From positions 1-9,861 of the forward strand of contig JAFWYI010000160.1 in the NCBI GenBank assembly GCA_017522745.1: a stretch of DNA of 9,861 nt, written 5' to 3'. This stretch comes from Mailhella sp. (GTDB lineage Bacteria; Desulfobacterota; Desulfovibrionia; Desulfovibrionales; Desulfovibrionaceae). The position numbers were made by a program, and so were the translations under genes. The stretch's first letter is position 1. Every line of letters starts with the position of its first letter. The notes below the pieces were generated by a model that had not been told where the DNA came from, searched no databases, and worked only from the letters and a program-made list of their open reading frames with translations. Below, in pieces: positions 1 through 6,395 of this stretch.

Positions 1-61
1 GGGAGCTTCTCAAATCATTCTTGACGCCTTCGTATTGTCGAGGGTAATCTTTGACGTTGTT

Positions 62-80
62 TATGCCGCGGAAAGGCATA
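62..80. repeat. 6-bp inverted repeat in skp leader
   Basis: TATGCC at 62-67 and GGCATA at 75-80 are exact inverted repeats around a 7-base centre (GCGGAAA). This could be a small hairpin in the 5' untranslated RNA or a protein-binding dyad. No T-run follows, so it is not an intrinsic terminator. Confidence 0.45.
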
Positions 81-81
81 C

Positions 82-94
82 TTTACAGTGTAAA
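82..94. promoter_or_regulatory. operator-like palindrome TTTACAGTGTAAA
   Basis: A perfect 13-base palindrome with a single central base (TTTACA-G-TGTAAA) lies two bases after the previous dyad and 10 bases before the skp Shine-Dalgarno. Its size and symmetry fit a binding site for a dimeric regulator near a transcription start. No specific regulator can be named from the sequence. Confidence 0.4.
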
Positions 95-117
95 TTTTCC
101 TTTTAAGGAGTTTCGTT

Positions 118-675
118 ATGCTTCGTCGTACTGTTATCGCGCTGGTCGCCGCTTTCCTCTGCTCTGCTGTAGCCATGCCTTCTCTGGCCGAGGCCGCAGG
201 CAAGATCGGCGTAGCCAACCCCATGCGTCTTTCCTCGCAGAGCGAACCTGGCAAGGAAGCGGAAAAGCAGCTCAGCACCATGTTCGGCAAGGAGCGTGAG
301 CAGCTCGAAAAGCAGGGTGCCGATCTCAACAAGCAGGCTGAAGACCTCCGCAAGCAGGCCGCCGCTCTTTCTGAGAAGGCTCGTAACGATCGCGCCCAGA
401 AGATCCAGAAGCAGGCTCAGGAACTGGACACCAAGGGCACCGCATACACCCAGCGCCTTTCCCGCGTGCAGCAGGCCATCAATTCCCAGCTCAACGAAGT
501 GCTGCGTGCTGCCTGCGAAAGCTTCGCTAAGAAGAACGGCTACGACATGATCGTGGACGGTACTGTGGTCATGTTCTACACCAAGGCCAACGACGTGACC
601 GACGAACTCATCGAAGAAGTGAACAAGCTCTGGAAGTCCAAGGGCGGCAAGTTCAAGCTCGACGCTGTGAAGTAA
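118..675 (+). CDS. skp: Skp/OmpH-family periplasmic chaperone
   Basis: Predicted periplasmic chaperone that holds unfolded outer-membrane proteins between the Sec translocon and the BAM complex. The 185-residue product begins with a Sec signal peptide: MLRR basic end, hydrophobic stretch about 5-20, likely cleavage after AEA near residue 26. The mature start [10 protein letters not shown] matches the usual opening of OmpH proteins. Residues about 44-125 are rich in Lys, Gln, Glu and Ala and should form the coiled-coil tentacles. The C-terminal part ([20 protein letters not shown], then DELIEEVNK) matches the closing strand and helix of the family. The start is fixed by AAGGAG seven bases upstream and by the signal peptide. 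It is the first gene of the skp-lpxD-fabZ-lpxA run; the lpxD Shine-Dalgarno overlaps its stop codon. Family assignment is firm; the client range is inferred. Confidence 0.9.
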   Translation: MLRRTVIALVAAFLCSAVAMPSLAEAAGKIGVANPMRLSSQSEPGKEAEKQLSTMFGKEREQLEKQGADLNKQAEDLRKQAAALSEKARNDRAQKIQKQAQELDTKGTAYTQRLSRVQQAINSQLNEVLRAACESFAKKNGYDMIVDGTVVMFYTKANDVTDELIEEVNKLWKSKGGKFKLDAVK

Positions 676-685
676 GGAGCCGCGT

Positions 686-1795
686 ATGGCAACCCCTACG
701 TATAAGCTGTCCGAGATCGCTGAAAAGCTCGGTGTGAAACTGGTCTTCAAGGATGATGCGGAAGACATAGTCATCACCGGCATCAATACCCTTGAGGAAG
801 CTGGCCCCACGGAACTGAGCTTTCTGGCGAACCCTAAGTACGCAGCCCAGCTGGCCAGCACCAAGGCCGGTGCTGTCATCGTGCGCCCTGAGCATGAAGG
901 TGACGTCGTTCGCGCTCTGGTCACGGAAAATCCCTATCCCATGTTTGCACAGGCCCTCACGCTGTTCACTCAGCCTCAGGGCAGTTTCAGCGGTATCAGC
1001 CATCTGGCCTGCGTGAGCCCTGAGGCTCAGCTTGGTGAAGGCTGCACCGTCTATCCGTTCACGTACATCGCCCCTCGCGCCGTACTCGGCAAGGGCTGCA
1101 CCATTTTCCCCGGCTGCTACATAGGAGAGGACTGTGAGCTGGGTGACGGATGCGTGCTGTATCCCCGCGTCGTACTCATGGCCGGGACCAAGGTCGGTGA
1201 TTTCTGCGTGTTCCAGCCCGGTGCCGTTATCGGCGCTGAAGGCTTCGGTTTCGCTCGTACGGGCGAAGGCATCAAGAAGGTGCCGCAGATCGGCCGTGTC
1301 GTCATGGGCGAACACGTGGAAGTGGGGGCCAACGCCGCTATCGACCGCGCCGCACTCAGTACGACCGTCGTGGGCGATGGGACCTGTATCGACAACCTCG
1401 TGCAGATCGGCCACAACGTGCGTATCGGCAAGGATTGCCTCATCGTATCTCAGGTGGGCATTTCCGGCTCCACGCATGTGGGCGACAACGTGACTATGGC
1501 CGGGCAGGCCGGTGTCGCTGGTCATCTGCATATCGGCAACAACTCCACTATCGGCCCTCAGGCCGGTGTTGCCAAGGATATCGCCGAAGGTCAGGTAGTG
1601 GGCGGTTCTCCCACGGTGGATTATAATACCTACCTGCGTAACGCCACCCTCATGCCCAAGCTGCCCGAACTGTTCAAGCGCGTGGCTCGCATCGAAAAGG
1701 AACTCGGCCACAAGCCTATCACTGTCAGCAAGACCGACCGCTCCCTCGTGACGCTGTGGAATCGCTGGCTTTCCATGATGCATCTCAAGAAGTGA
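686..1795 (+). CDS. lpxD: UDP-3-O-(3-hydroxyacyl)glucosamine N-acyltransferase LpxD
   Basis: Third enzyme of lipid A synthesis: transfers a 3-hydroxyacyl chain from acyl carrier protein to the 2-amino group of UDP-3-O-acylglucosamine, in the cytoplasm. The N-terminal uridine-binding domain spans about 1-105 ([10 protein letters not shown] and AVIVRPE are typical). A left-handed beta-helix of hexapeptide repeats follows (about 107-310), and a helical C-terminus. By alignment with the E. coli enzyme, the catalytic His is His243 in VQIGHNV; His280 in GVAGH is the second conserved His. At 369 residues it is somewhat longer than the 341-residue E. coli protein, the extra part lying mostly at the C-terminus ([12 protein letters not shown]), a short amphipathic segment. 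AAGGAG at 674-679, overlapping the skp stop, lies six bases before the ATG, so translation is probably coupled to skp. Very secure. Confidence 0.97.
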   Translation: MATPTYKLSEIAEKLGVKLVFKDDAEDIVITGINTLEEAGPTELSFLANPKYAAQLASTKAGAVIVRPEHEGDVVRALVTENPYPMFAQALTLFTQPQGSFSGISHLACVSPEAQLGEGCTVYPFTYIAPRAVLGKGCTIFPGCYIGEDCELGDGCVLYPRVVLMAGTKVGDFCVFQPGAVIGAEGFGFARTGEGIKKVPQIGRVVMGEHVEVGANAAIDRAALSTTVVGDGTCIDNLVQIGHNVRIGKDCLIVSQVGISGSTHVGDNVTMAGQAGVAGHLHIGNNSTIGPQAGVAKDIAEGQVVGGSPTVDYNTYLRNATLMPKLPELFKRVARIEKELGHKPITVSKTDRSLVTLWNRWLSMMHLKK

Positions 1796-1804
1796 TCCCG
1801 CCAG

Positions 1805-1828
1805 CGGAAGCGGCTGCCGTCTCTTCCG
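1805..1828 (+). repeat. Hairpin in the lpxD-fabZ gap
   Basis: The 119-base gap between lpxD and fabZ contains CGGAAG (1805-1810) pairing with CTTCCG (1823-1828), with an inner CGG/CCG stem and a three-base bulge. No U-run follows, so it is unlikely to terminate transcription. It may be a processing or stability element. The rest of the gap shows no recognisable gene. TATAAC at 1889-1894 resembles a -10 box but has no matching -35. Confidence 0.3.
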
Positions 1829-1914
1829 TGTCCATGCGTCCAAGGCATCGTATCTCTGCTGAGGGCGCGAAGATGGACTGGCTTCATCTATAACCGTTAA
1901 AGGCAAAGCACACC

Positions 1915-2382
1915 ATGAGCGAAGTACTTTCTCTCGACATCCAGCAGATCCTCAAGATCCTGCCTCATCGTTATCCCTTCCTGCTTGTCGACCGTGTGAC
2001 CGAGCTGGTCCCCGGTGATTACATCAAGGGATACAAGAACCTCACCTTCAATGAACCCTTCTTTCAGGGACATTTTCCTGAAGTGCCTGTCATGCCCGGC
2101 GTCCTCATCGTTGAAGCGCTCGCGCAGGTCGGCGTCATCCTTGCGATACATTCCTTCCCCCAGTTCCGGGAAAACCCCGAAGGGCATGTCTATCTGTTCG
2201 CAGGCATCGAAAAGGCCCGCTTCCGTGCCCCCGTGCGCCCCGGTGACAAGCTGGTGCTGGAATGTTCCAACATCGTTCGCAAGATGAGCTTCTGGAAAAT
2301 GGACGCTAAAGCCTATGTGGACGGCAACCTTGTCTGTGAGGCCCGTCTTACTGCTTCGTCACTTTCCAAGGAGACCTTCTAA
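1915..2382 (+). CDS. fabZ: 3-hydroxyacyl-[acyl-carrier-protein] dehydratase FabZ
   Basis: Dehydrates 3-hydroxyacyl-ACP to trans-2-enoyl-ACP in type II fatty acid synthesis. It competes with LpxA and LpxD for the same 3-hydroxyacyl-ACP pool, which explains its place in this cluster. The 155-residue product has the usual length of the single hot-dog-fold family. Seen directly: ILPHRYPFLLVDRV near residue 14, the catalytic His53 in FQGHFP, and Glu67 in PGVLIVEALAQ, fourteen residues after the His as in characterised FabZ enzymes. FRAPVRPGD and the later WKMDAKAYVDG also fit. The ribosome-binding site is weak (AAAGG about 12 bases upstream), and a 119-base gap separates it from lpxD. The stop is two bases before the lpxA ATG, so the lpxA Shine-Dalgarno lies within fabZ. 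Very secure. Confidence 0.97.
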   Translation: MSEVLSLDIQQILKILPHRYPFLLVDRVTELVPGDYIKGYKNLTFNEPFFQGHFPEVPVMPGVLIVEALAQVGVILAIHSFPQFRENPEGHVYLFAGIEKARFRAPVRPGDKLVLECSNIVRKMSFWKMDAKAYVDGNLVCEARLTASSLSKETF

Positions 2383-2384
2383 TT

Positions 2385-3194
2385 ATGGCAGCCCCTCAGA
2401 TCCATCCCACAGCGTTCGTGGCCCCTTCCGCACAGATCGGGGAAGACGTGATCATCGGCCCCTGTGCCGTCATCGAAGACGATGTGGTCATCGGTGCCCG
2501 TACCCGCATCGATGCCTTTGCCTCCATCAAGCGTTACACCACCATGGGCGAAGACAACCATGTGCATTCCTATGCCGCTGTGGGCGGTGAGCCGCAGGAT
2601 CTGAAGTTCCATGGCGAAGTCTCTCAGCTTATCATCGGCAACAAGAACAGCATCCGCGAATTCGCTACCATGCATCGCGGCACGGAAGACGGCGGTCTCG
2701 TTACCCGTGTTGGCAACAACAACCTGTTCATGGCCTATACGCACGTAGCCCATGACTGTCAGGTGGGCAGCAACATCGTCATGTCCAACAACGCTACTCT
2801 GGCCGGGCATGTCGTCGTGGAAGACAACGCCATCATCGGCGGTCTTTCCGCCGTGCATCAGTTCGTTCGTGTGGGCACGCACGCTTTCCTTGGCGGCATG
2901 TCTGCGCTCACGCAGGATCTTCCGCCGTGGATGCTCGGCGTGGGCAACCATGCCACGGTGCAGTCTCCCAATATCGTAGGCCTGCGCCGCGCCAAGGGAT
3001 CCATGGAACTGCTGTCTGCCTTCAAGCAGGCGTACCGCATCACGTGGTACTCCGGCATTCCTCGCCCCGATGCCCTCATGCAGCTCGAAGCCGAATACGG
3101 CCACCTGCCCGAGATCAAGGGCTTCATCGATTTCGTGCGCGAAAGCAAGCGCGGCATCCTGCCGGGTGATGAACGTAAGAAAGCTATGATATAA
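2385..3194 (+). CDS. lpxA: Acyl-[ACP]-UDP-N-acetylglucosamine O-acyltransferase LpxA
   Basis: First enzyme of lipid A synthesis: transfers a 3-hydroxyacyl chain from ACP to the 3-hydroxyl of UDP-GlcNAc in the cytoplasm. The 269-residue product matches the family length (E. coli 262). A beta-helix of hexapeptide repeats fills about 2-185 (IHPTAFV, AQIGEDVIIGP, AVIEDDVVIG), followed by a helical C-terminal domain. Catalytic His123 is in YTHVAHDC, and the HQF motif is at 158-160. The position aligned with E. coli Gly173, part of the acyl-length ruler, is Gly171 here, which would allow a long hydroxyacyl chain; this is inference. The Shine-Dalgarno AAGGAG (2368-2373) lies inside the end of fabZ, so the two are co-translated. 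An intrinsic terminator follows directly, ending the cluster without lpxB or lpxI. Very secure. Confidence 0.97.
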   Translation: MAAPQIHPTAFVAPSAQIGEDVIIGPCAVIEDDVVIGARTRIDAFASIKRYTTMGEDNHVHSYAAVGGEPQDLKFHGEVSQLIIGNKNSIREFATMHRGTEDGGLVTRVGNNNLFMAYTHVAHDCQVGSNIVMSNNATLAGHVVVEDNAIIGGLSAVHQFVRVGTHAFLGGMSALTQDLPPWMLGVGNHATVQSPNIVGLRRAKGSMELLSAFKQAYRITWYSGIPRPDALMQLEAEYGHLPEIKGFIDFVRESKRGILPGDERKKAMI

Positions 3195-3196
3195 CT

Positions 3197-3230
3197 AAAG
3201 AAGGTCGTCTGCATGCAGGCGGCCTTCTTT
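3197..3230 (+). terminator. Intrinsic terminator after lpxA
   Basis: Two 15-base arms (3197-3211 and 3216-3230) pair around the loop CATG, with 13 Watson-Crick pairs and two G-U pairs. The left arm begins AAAGAAGG and the right arm ends CCTTCTTT, giving its own U-tract. It begins two bases after the lpxA stop codon. The symmetric A and T ends mean it may also act weakly on the minus strand. Confidence 0.85.
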
Positions 3231-3247
3231 ATATCTGGAGACTGACC

Positions 3248-4426
3248 ATGAATGACTTCGTTTACAATACTCCTACGAAAGTAGTGTTCGGCCGCAAGGC
3301 GGAAGAAAAACTCGGAGCTCTCATGCGGGCACAGGGTTGTCGTAAGGTCCTTGTGCATTATGGGCAGGGGAGTGTGGTGCGTTCCGGCCTGCTGGATCGT
3401 GTGCGCGAGGTGCTGAAAGCGGAAGCTATAGAATGGGTCGAGCTTGGCGGCGCGGTGCCGAATCCCCGCCTTTCTCTGGTCTATGAAGGCATAGAGCTGG
3501 GACGTCGTGAAGGCGTGGATTTCATACTCGCAGTCGGTGGCGGCAGTGTCATCGACTCCGCTAAAGCCATAGGCTACGGCCTCAGCTGCGGCGGCGATGT
3601 GTGGGAGCTGTTTGAACGCAAGCGCAAAGTCACAGGCTGTACGCCTATCGGTGTCATCCTGACTATTGCCGCCACAGGCAGTGAAATGAGCGCCTCCTGC
3701 GTCATCACCGGGGAAGACGGCTGGCGCAAGCTGGGCTGTTCCAGCGATACCTCTCGCCCTCGTTTTGCGATCATGAATCCCGAACTCACCATGACGCTCC
3801 CCGACTATCAGACGGCGTGCGGATGCGTCGATATCCTTATGCACACGATGGAGCGCTGGTTCTATGCTTCGGGCGGTATGGAACTTACGGATCGCATTGC
3901 CGCGTCGCTCATGCGTACCGTGATGAAGCACGCGCTCATCCTGCGTGACGACCCGCAGAATTACGAATCCCGGGCTGAGATCCTGTGGGCGGGAGCCCTT
4001 TCCCACAACGGTCTTACCGGTTGCGGCACGGATGGCGGCGATTGGGCGCCCCATAAGATAGAGCATGAGCTGAGCGGCCTTTTCGACGTGGCGCACGGTG
4101 CTGGTCTTGCCGCCATCTGGGGAAGCTGGGCTCGTTATGTATCCAGCAGGGAACCTAGTCGCTTCGTGAGCTTTGCTCAGCATGTGATGCAGGTGAGCGG
4201 CGCTGGGACCGATGCTGAAATGGCTCTCAAGGGCATCGAGGCTTTTGAGGAGTTCTGCCGTGCCATACACATGCCCGTGAATATGCGGGAACTGGGCGTT
4301 CAGCCTGATGAAGAGCAGATCGCGGAGATGGCCCAGAAATGCGTGAAAGGAATGGGCGGCCCCGCCGGCAAGGTGGTAAAGCTCTATGCTGAGGACATCG
4401 AAGAGATCTTCCGCATGGCGCGGTAG
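3248..4426 (+). CDS. Iron-containing (group III) alcohol dehydrogenase, butanol dehydrogenase/YqhD-like
   Basis: Predicted cytoplasmic oxidoreductase interconverting aldehydes and alcohols with NAD(P)H; the true substrate cannot be read from the sequence. The 392-residue product has the family length. The N-terminal dinucleotide-binding half includes HYGQGSVVRSG (38-47) and the family signature GGGSVIDSAKA (97-107). The metal site is complete: Asp195 and His199 in CVDILMHT, His269 in WAPHKIEHE and His283 in VAHGAG, with the 4- and 14-residue spacings of FucO and YqhD. The Gly-Ser after the first strand, as in YqhD/BDH enzymes, suggests NADPH preference (inference). TGGAG lies seven bases before the ATG. 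The gene stands alone between two terminators, just after the lipid A cluster, so it is probably a separate transcription unit, although its own promoter is not evident in the short gap. Family is secure; the specific symbol is withheld. Confidence 0.9.
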   Translation: MNDFVYNTPTKVVFGRKAEEKLGALMRAQGCRKVLVHYGQGSVVRSGLLDRVREVLKAEAIEWVELGGAVPNPRLSLVYEGIELGRREGVDFILAVGGGSVIDSAKAIGYGLSCGGDVWELFERKRKVTGCTPIGVILTIAATGSEMSASCVITGEDGWRKLGCSSDTSRPRFAIMNPELTMTLPDYQTACGCVDILMHTMERWFYASGGMELTDRIAASLMRTVMKHALILRDDPQNYESRAEILWAGALSHNGLTGCGTDGGDWAPHKIEHELSGLFDVAHGAGLAAIWGSWARYVSSREPSRFVSFAQHVMQVSGAGTDAEMALKGIEAFEEFCRAIHMPVNMRELGVQPDEEQIAEMAQKCVKGMGGPAGKVVKLYAEDIEEIFRMAR

Positions 4427-4451
4427 CGCTCTGCGAGATCCTGGAAAATAA

Positions 4452-4479
4452 AAGAGGCCCGACATCTGCCGGGCCTCTT
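4452..4479. terminator. Bidirectional intrinsic terminator
   Basis: A perfect 10-base stem (AAGAGGCCCG at 4452-4461 with its complement at 4470-4479) and an 8-base loop sit between two convergent genes. On the minus strand the hairpin is followed by CTTTTATTTT, a strong U-tract for the marR-type gene. On the plus strand it is followed by TTCCTTTAA, serving the alcohol dehydrogenase gene. Confidence 0.85.
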
Positions 4480-4482
4480 CCT

Positions 4483-4902
4483 TTAATCATGCAGGCATTT
4501 TTCCAGAAGGGAGTTGAGCATCTCCAGCTCTTCAGGCGTGAGGTGCCGGGCCACCAGCGCCTGCAGCCCCTCAGAAATACGATGGAAGGTGGGGCTCAGA
4601 GCCTGCCCTTTTTCCGTAAGTTCGACCAGAGTACTGCGCGAATCCGCAGGATTGGGGACGCGGCGGATATAGCCTCCACGTTCCAGTTTGTCGGTCAGCG
4701 TGGTCACCGTGGATTTCGTGCGGCGTACACGGCGGGCCAGTTCGCTCATGGTACAGGGGCCGGACTGCAGGAGTACGGCAAGGATATCGCCGTGGCTGGG
4801 GACAAGTTCTTTCAGGCCAGCTTTCTTGAGTTCTTCGCTGAGATATTCGTTGCCGCGTTCACGGAGTACACTGGCGTTGTGGAAAATGGAGATGCTGTTC
4901 AT
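4483..4902 (-). CDS. MarR-family transcriptional regulator
   Basis: Predicted dimeric winged-helix DNA-binding regulator of 139 residues, a usual MarR length. The DNA-reading part is clear: a helix-turn-helix at about 51-78 (TMSELARRVRRTKSTVTTLT) and the wing at 80-99 (RRVPNPADSRSTLVELTEKG), matching the family's DxR-S wing motif. N- and C-terminal helices form the dimer interface. The ligand is unknown; Cys50 and Cys136 exist but show no recognisable redox motif. It is a single-gene unit bounded by terminators on both sides, convergent with the alcohol dehydrogenase gene. An imperfect TTAGA-TG-TCAAA dyad lies between its -35 and -10 hexamers, so autorepression is likely. No strong Shine-Dalgarno precedes the ATG. 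Whether it controls the dehydrogenase gene cannot be told from position alone. Confidence 0.88.
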   Translation of the reverse strand: MNSISIFHNASVLRERGNEYLSEELKKAGLKELVPSHGDILAVLLQSGPCTMSELARRVRRTKSTVTTLTDKLERGGYIRRVPNPADSRSTLVELTEKGQALSPTFHRISEGLQALVARHLTPEELEMLNSLLEKCLHD

Positions 4903-4908
4903 GTGGCC

Positions 4909-4937
4909 ACTTTAGTTAGATGTCAAATCATCGTCAA
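4909..4937 (-). promoter_or_regulatory. Predicted marR promoter with overlapping MarR-type operator
   Basis: On the minus strand TTGACG (4937-4932) and TAAAGT (4914-4909) are spaced by 17 bases. The spacer contains, on the plus strand, TTAGATGTCAAA (4916-4927), an imperfect palindrome resembling the TTAGA-N2-TCTAA-type sites bound by many MarR proteins. The start codon lies only six bases beyond the -10 hexamer, so the transcript could begin at or very near the ATG. The promoter is a prediction from hexamers only. Confidence 0.45.
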
Positions 4938-4966
4938 GGTCGAAACGTTCTGTTCTCATCATGAAA

Positions 4967-4994
4967 AAGCGGAGATCCCAGAGGATCTCCGCTT
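4967..4994 (-). terminator. Intrinsic terminator after smpB
   Basis: A perfect 12-base stem (4967-4978 with 4983-4994) and a four-base loop lie four bases beyond the smpB stop. On the minus strand the stem is followed by a run of U residues (complement of AAAAA at 4964-4968). It isolates smpB from the downstream marR-type gene. Confidence 0.88.
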
Positions 4995-4998
4995 GCTT

Positions 4999-5445
4999 TC
5001 ATCGGGTCAGTTCCCGTTCCATGTCACGGGCTTCGGCACGGCGTTTGAGTTCTTCTCGCTGATCATGCAGCTTGCGGCCGCGGGCGAGAGCGATCTCGAC
5101 TTTTACTTTTCCCTGCTTGAAATAGAGCTTCACCGGCACAACGGTGAGGCCCTTCTGCTCGATGCGCGTGGCCAGAGTATGTATCTCGCGTGAGTGGAGC
5201 AGGAGCTTCTTGTCGCGGTCAGGTTCCTGCAGGACATAGCCTCCGCGTTCATAGGGAGCGATGCGCATGCCTACGACGAAGGCTTCGCCGTCGCGGCATT
5301 CCACAAAGCTGTCACCGAAGCTCACCTGCCCGGCACGGACACTTTTGACTTCCGGCCCGGTGAGTACGATGCCTGCCTCGAAAAATTCAAGGAATTCATA
5401 ATACTGACGAGCTTTGCGGTTCTCGATGCGCGGCGTGTCGGCCAT
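4999..5445 (-). CDS. smpB: SsrA-binding protein SmpB
   Basis: Small RNA-binding protein that delivers tmRNA to stalled ribosomes for trans-translation. The 148-residue product opens with the family signature [20 protein letters not shown] (7-26), then [13 protein letters not shown], where the beta-barrel contacts tmRNA, and [20 protein letters not shown] (99-118). The basic C-terminal tail ([20 protein letters not shown]) is the part that enters the empty mRNA channel. Departures from the common pattern are Arg61 where HIxxY usually has His (here RIAPYE), and QEPDRD in place of the NH-P-R segment before KKLLLH. These may be typical of the lineage. TGGAG lies about seven bases before the ATG. 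The gene has its own terminator and a 104-base gap upstream from rsmI. No tmRNA gene is visible in the window. Secure. Confidence 0.95.
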   Translation of the reverse strand: MADTPRIENRKARQYYEFLEFFEAGIVLTGPEVKSVRAGQVSFGDSFVECRDGEAFVVGMRIAPYERGGYVLQEPDRDKKLLLHSREIHTLATRIEQKGLTVVPVKLYFKQGKVKVEIALARGRKLHDQREELKRRAEARDMERELTR

Positions 5446-5480
5446 GGTTTTGCTCCAATAAATAAAAGTCTTTGGAAGAT

Positions 5481-5500
5481 GGGGAGGGGGGGCGGGGAGG
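5481..5500 (+). repeat. G-tract with quadruplex potential in the smpB upstream region
   Basis: The plus strand has G4-A-G7-C-G4-A-G2 in 20 bases. The 7-G run can be split, giving four G-triplets with one-base loops, the minimal pattern for a G-quadruplex. It lies 36 bases upstream of the smpB start, whose transcript would carry the C-rich complement. Confidence 0.5.
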
Positions 5501-5558
5501 TGAAGTAAACTTTTCTTCAGAAAAGATCCTTACCCTGCCCGCAAAACTCTTACTTCAC
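5500..5558 (-). repeat. Nested inverted repeats over the rsmI stop codon
   Basis: GTGAAGTAA at 5500-5508 and TTACTTCAC at 5550-5558 are exact 9-base inverted repeats. The right arm, read on the minus strand, is the last two sense codons and stop codon of rsmI. Inside them CTTTTC (5510-5515) and GAAAAG (5520-5525) form a second hairpin. On the minus strand only a short UUU follows the inner hairpin, so this is at best a weak terminator. It may be a 3'-end stability or attenuation structure between rsmI and smpB. Confidence 0.4.
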
Positions 5559-6395
5559 TCTCGGCAGGATAGCGTAGACTTCGCCGGTCGTCCATCCTCT
5601 CACGCGGGCCTGCACGCGGCGGGCCACAGCGCGAGGAGCGCCTCCAAGGGGCTGCTCTTCAGCAATGATGGCCAGCACTTCTTCGCGGCTGGTGCGGGCG
5701 TTACCTTCGGGCGGCCCTACGACTACGGTCACTTCACCAAGCAGACCGCTGAGATCGGGCAGGGCTTCGAGGCGGAAACGCAGGTACTCTTCGTGTGTCT
5801 TGGTGAGTTCGCGCGCCACACAGACTTCGCGAGGGCCAAGCAGTGCAAAGGCGTTCTCAAGAGTTTCCTGGAGCCTGTCCTTCCGCTCGAAAAAGACCAG
5901 AGTAGCCGGGATGACAGCGTAGGGGGCAAGCGTTGCTTCCTGATCGGAACGCTTGCGCGGCAGGAAACCGAAAAATACGAAAGGCTGAGGCGGGATGCCG
6001 CTGCCAGCAAGGGCCGTGACCGGCGCACAGGGACCGGGGATGACGGAGACAGGGAGACCGGCTTCGCGGCAGGCACGGATGACGACGTAGCCGGGGTCGG
6101 CCATGACGGGCATACCGGCATCGGAGATGAGCGCGATATTCTTGCCTTCGCGCAGTGCTTCGAGTACGGAGTCCGCTTTTTCTTTCTCGTTATGGTCGTG
6201 ATAGCTGATGAAACGCTTCACCTGCACGCCCCAGCGGGCACAGGCGAGGGCTTCGCGCTTGGTGTCCTCGGCGAGGACGACATCGGCCTCTTCAAGGCAT
6301 TGACGGGCACGAGGGGAAAGGTCACCAGGGTTGCCAAGAGGAGTGCCCACCACCCACAGAGTGCCGGGATCCTTGTTCTCCATATTCGATGACAT
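5550..6395 (-). CDS. rsmI: 16S rRNA (cytidine1402-2'-O)-methyltransferase RsmI
   Basis: Uses S-adenosylmethionine to methylate the 2'-OH of C1402 in the decoding centre of 16S rRNA. The 281-residue product is a tetrapyrrole-methylase-fold enzyme of normal length. Seen: LWVVGTPLGNPGDLSPRA (13-30), AEDTKRE (42-48), ISYHDHNEKEK (63-73), ISDAGMPVMADPGY (90-103), VIPGPCAPVTALAGSG (118-133) and FVFFGFLPRK (139-148), which together are diagnostic. The C-terminal part (TSREEVLAIIAEEQ, then GEVYAIL) is the small helical domain. The start at 6395 is supported by GGAG ten bases upstream; Met5 (6383) is a weaker alternative. The gene starts inside the end of yraN with a 74-base overlap in a different frame, implying coupled translation. 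It ends in a dyad structure ahead of smpB. Confidence 0.95.
   Translation of the reverse strand: MSSNMENKDPGTLWVVGTPLGNPGDLSPRARQCLEEADVVLAEDTKREALACARWGVQVKRFISYHDHNEKEKADSVLEALREGKNIALISDAGMPVMADPGYVVIRACREAGLPVSVIPGPCAPVTALAGSGIPPQPFVFFGFLPRKRSDQEATLAPYAVIPATLVFFERKDRLQETLENAFALLGPREVCVARELTKTHEEYLRFRLEALPDLSGLLGEVTVVVGPPEGNARTSREEVLAIIAEEQPLGGAPRAVARRVQARVRGWTTGEVYAILPRVK

Larger units (their letters stand above)
1..117 (+). promoter_or_regulatory. skp leader region
   Basis: Non-coding stretch ahead of skp. No coding sequence could be recognised in it, including no outer-membrane-protein C-terminus of the kind expected if bamA lay immediately upstream. It holds TTGACG twice, at 21-26 and 51-56 (30 bases apart), either of which could be a -35 element. 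The clearest -10-like hexamer, CATACT at 77-82, is 20 bases from the second, which is longer than ideal, so no promoter can be assigned firmly. Two dyads follow (62-80 and 82-94), then a good Shine-Dalgarno AAGGAG at 105-110, seven bases before the skp ATG. Confidence 0.4.

Noticed and set aside
160..162. Cys15 in the Skp signal peptide as a lipoprotein cysteine
   Set aside because: The residues before it (AFL) do not fit a lipobox, which needs a small residue at -1, and a conventional cleavage site follows at about residue 26.
653..1906. Open minus-strand frame of 417 codons opposite lpxD
   Set aside because: Antisense shadow of lpxD. Its His/Asp/Gly-rich translation mirrors the hexapeptide repeats on the other strand.
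2858..4465. Open minus-strand frame of 535 codons across the end of lpxA and the alcohol dehydrogenase gene
   Set aside because: It lies antisense to two securely identified genes, crosses an intrinsic terminator, and its translation shows no recognisable domain. Long antisense frames are common in GC-rich genes with biased codon use.
4903..5000. tmRNA gene beside smpB
   Set aside because: The gaps around smpB are too short and hold only a promoter region and a terminator. No tRNA-like ends or tag-coding frame were seen.
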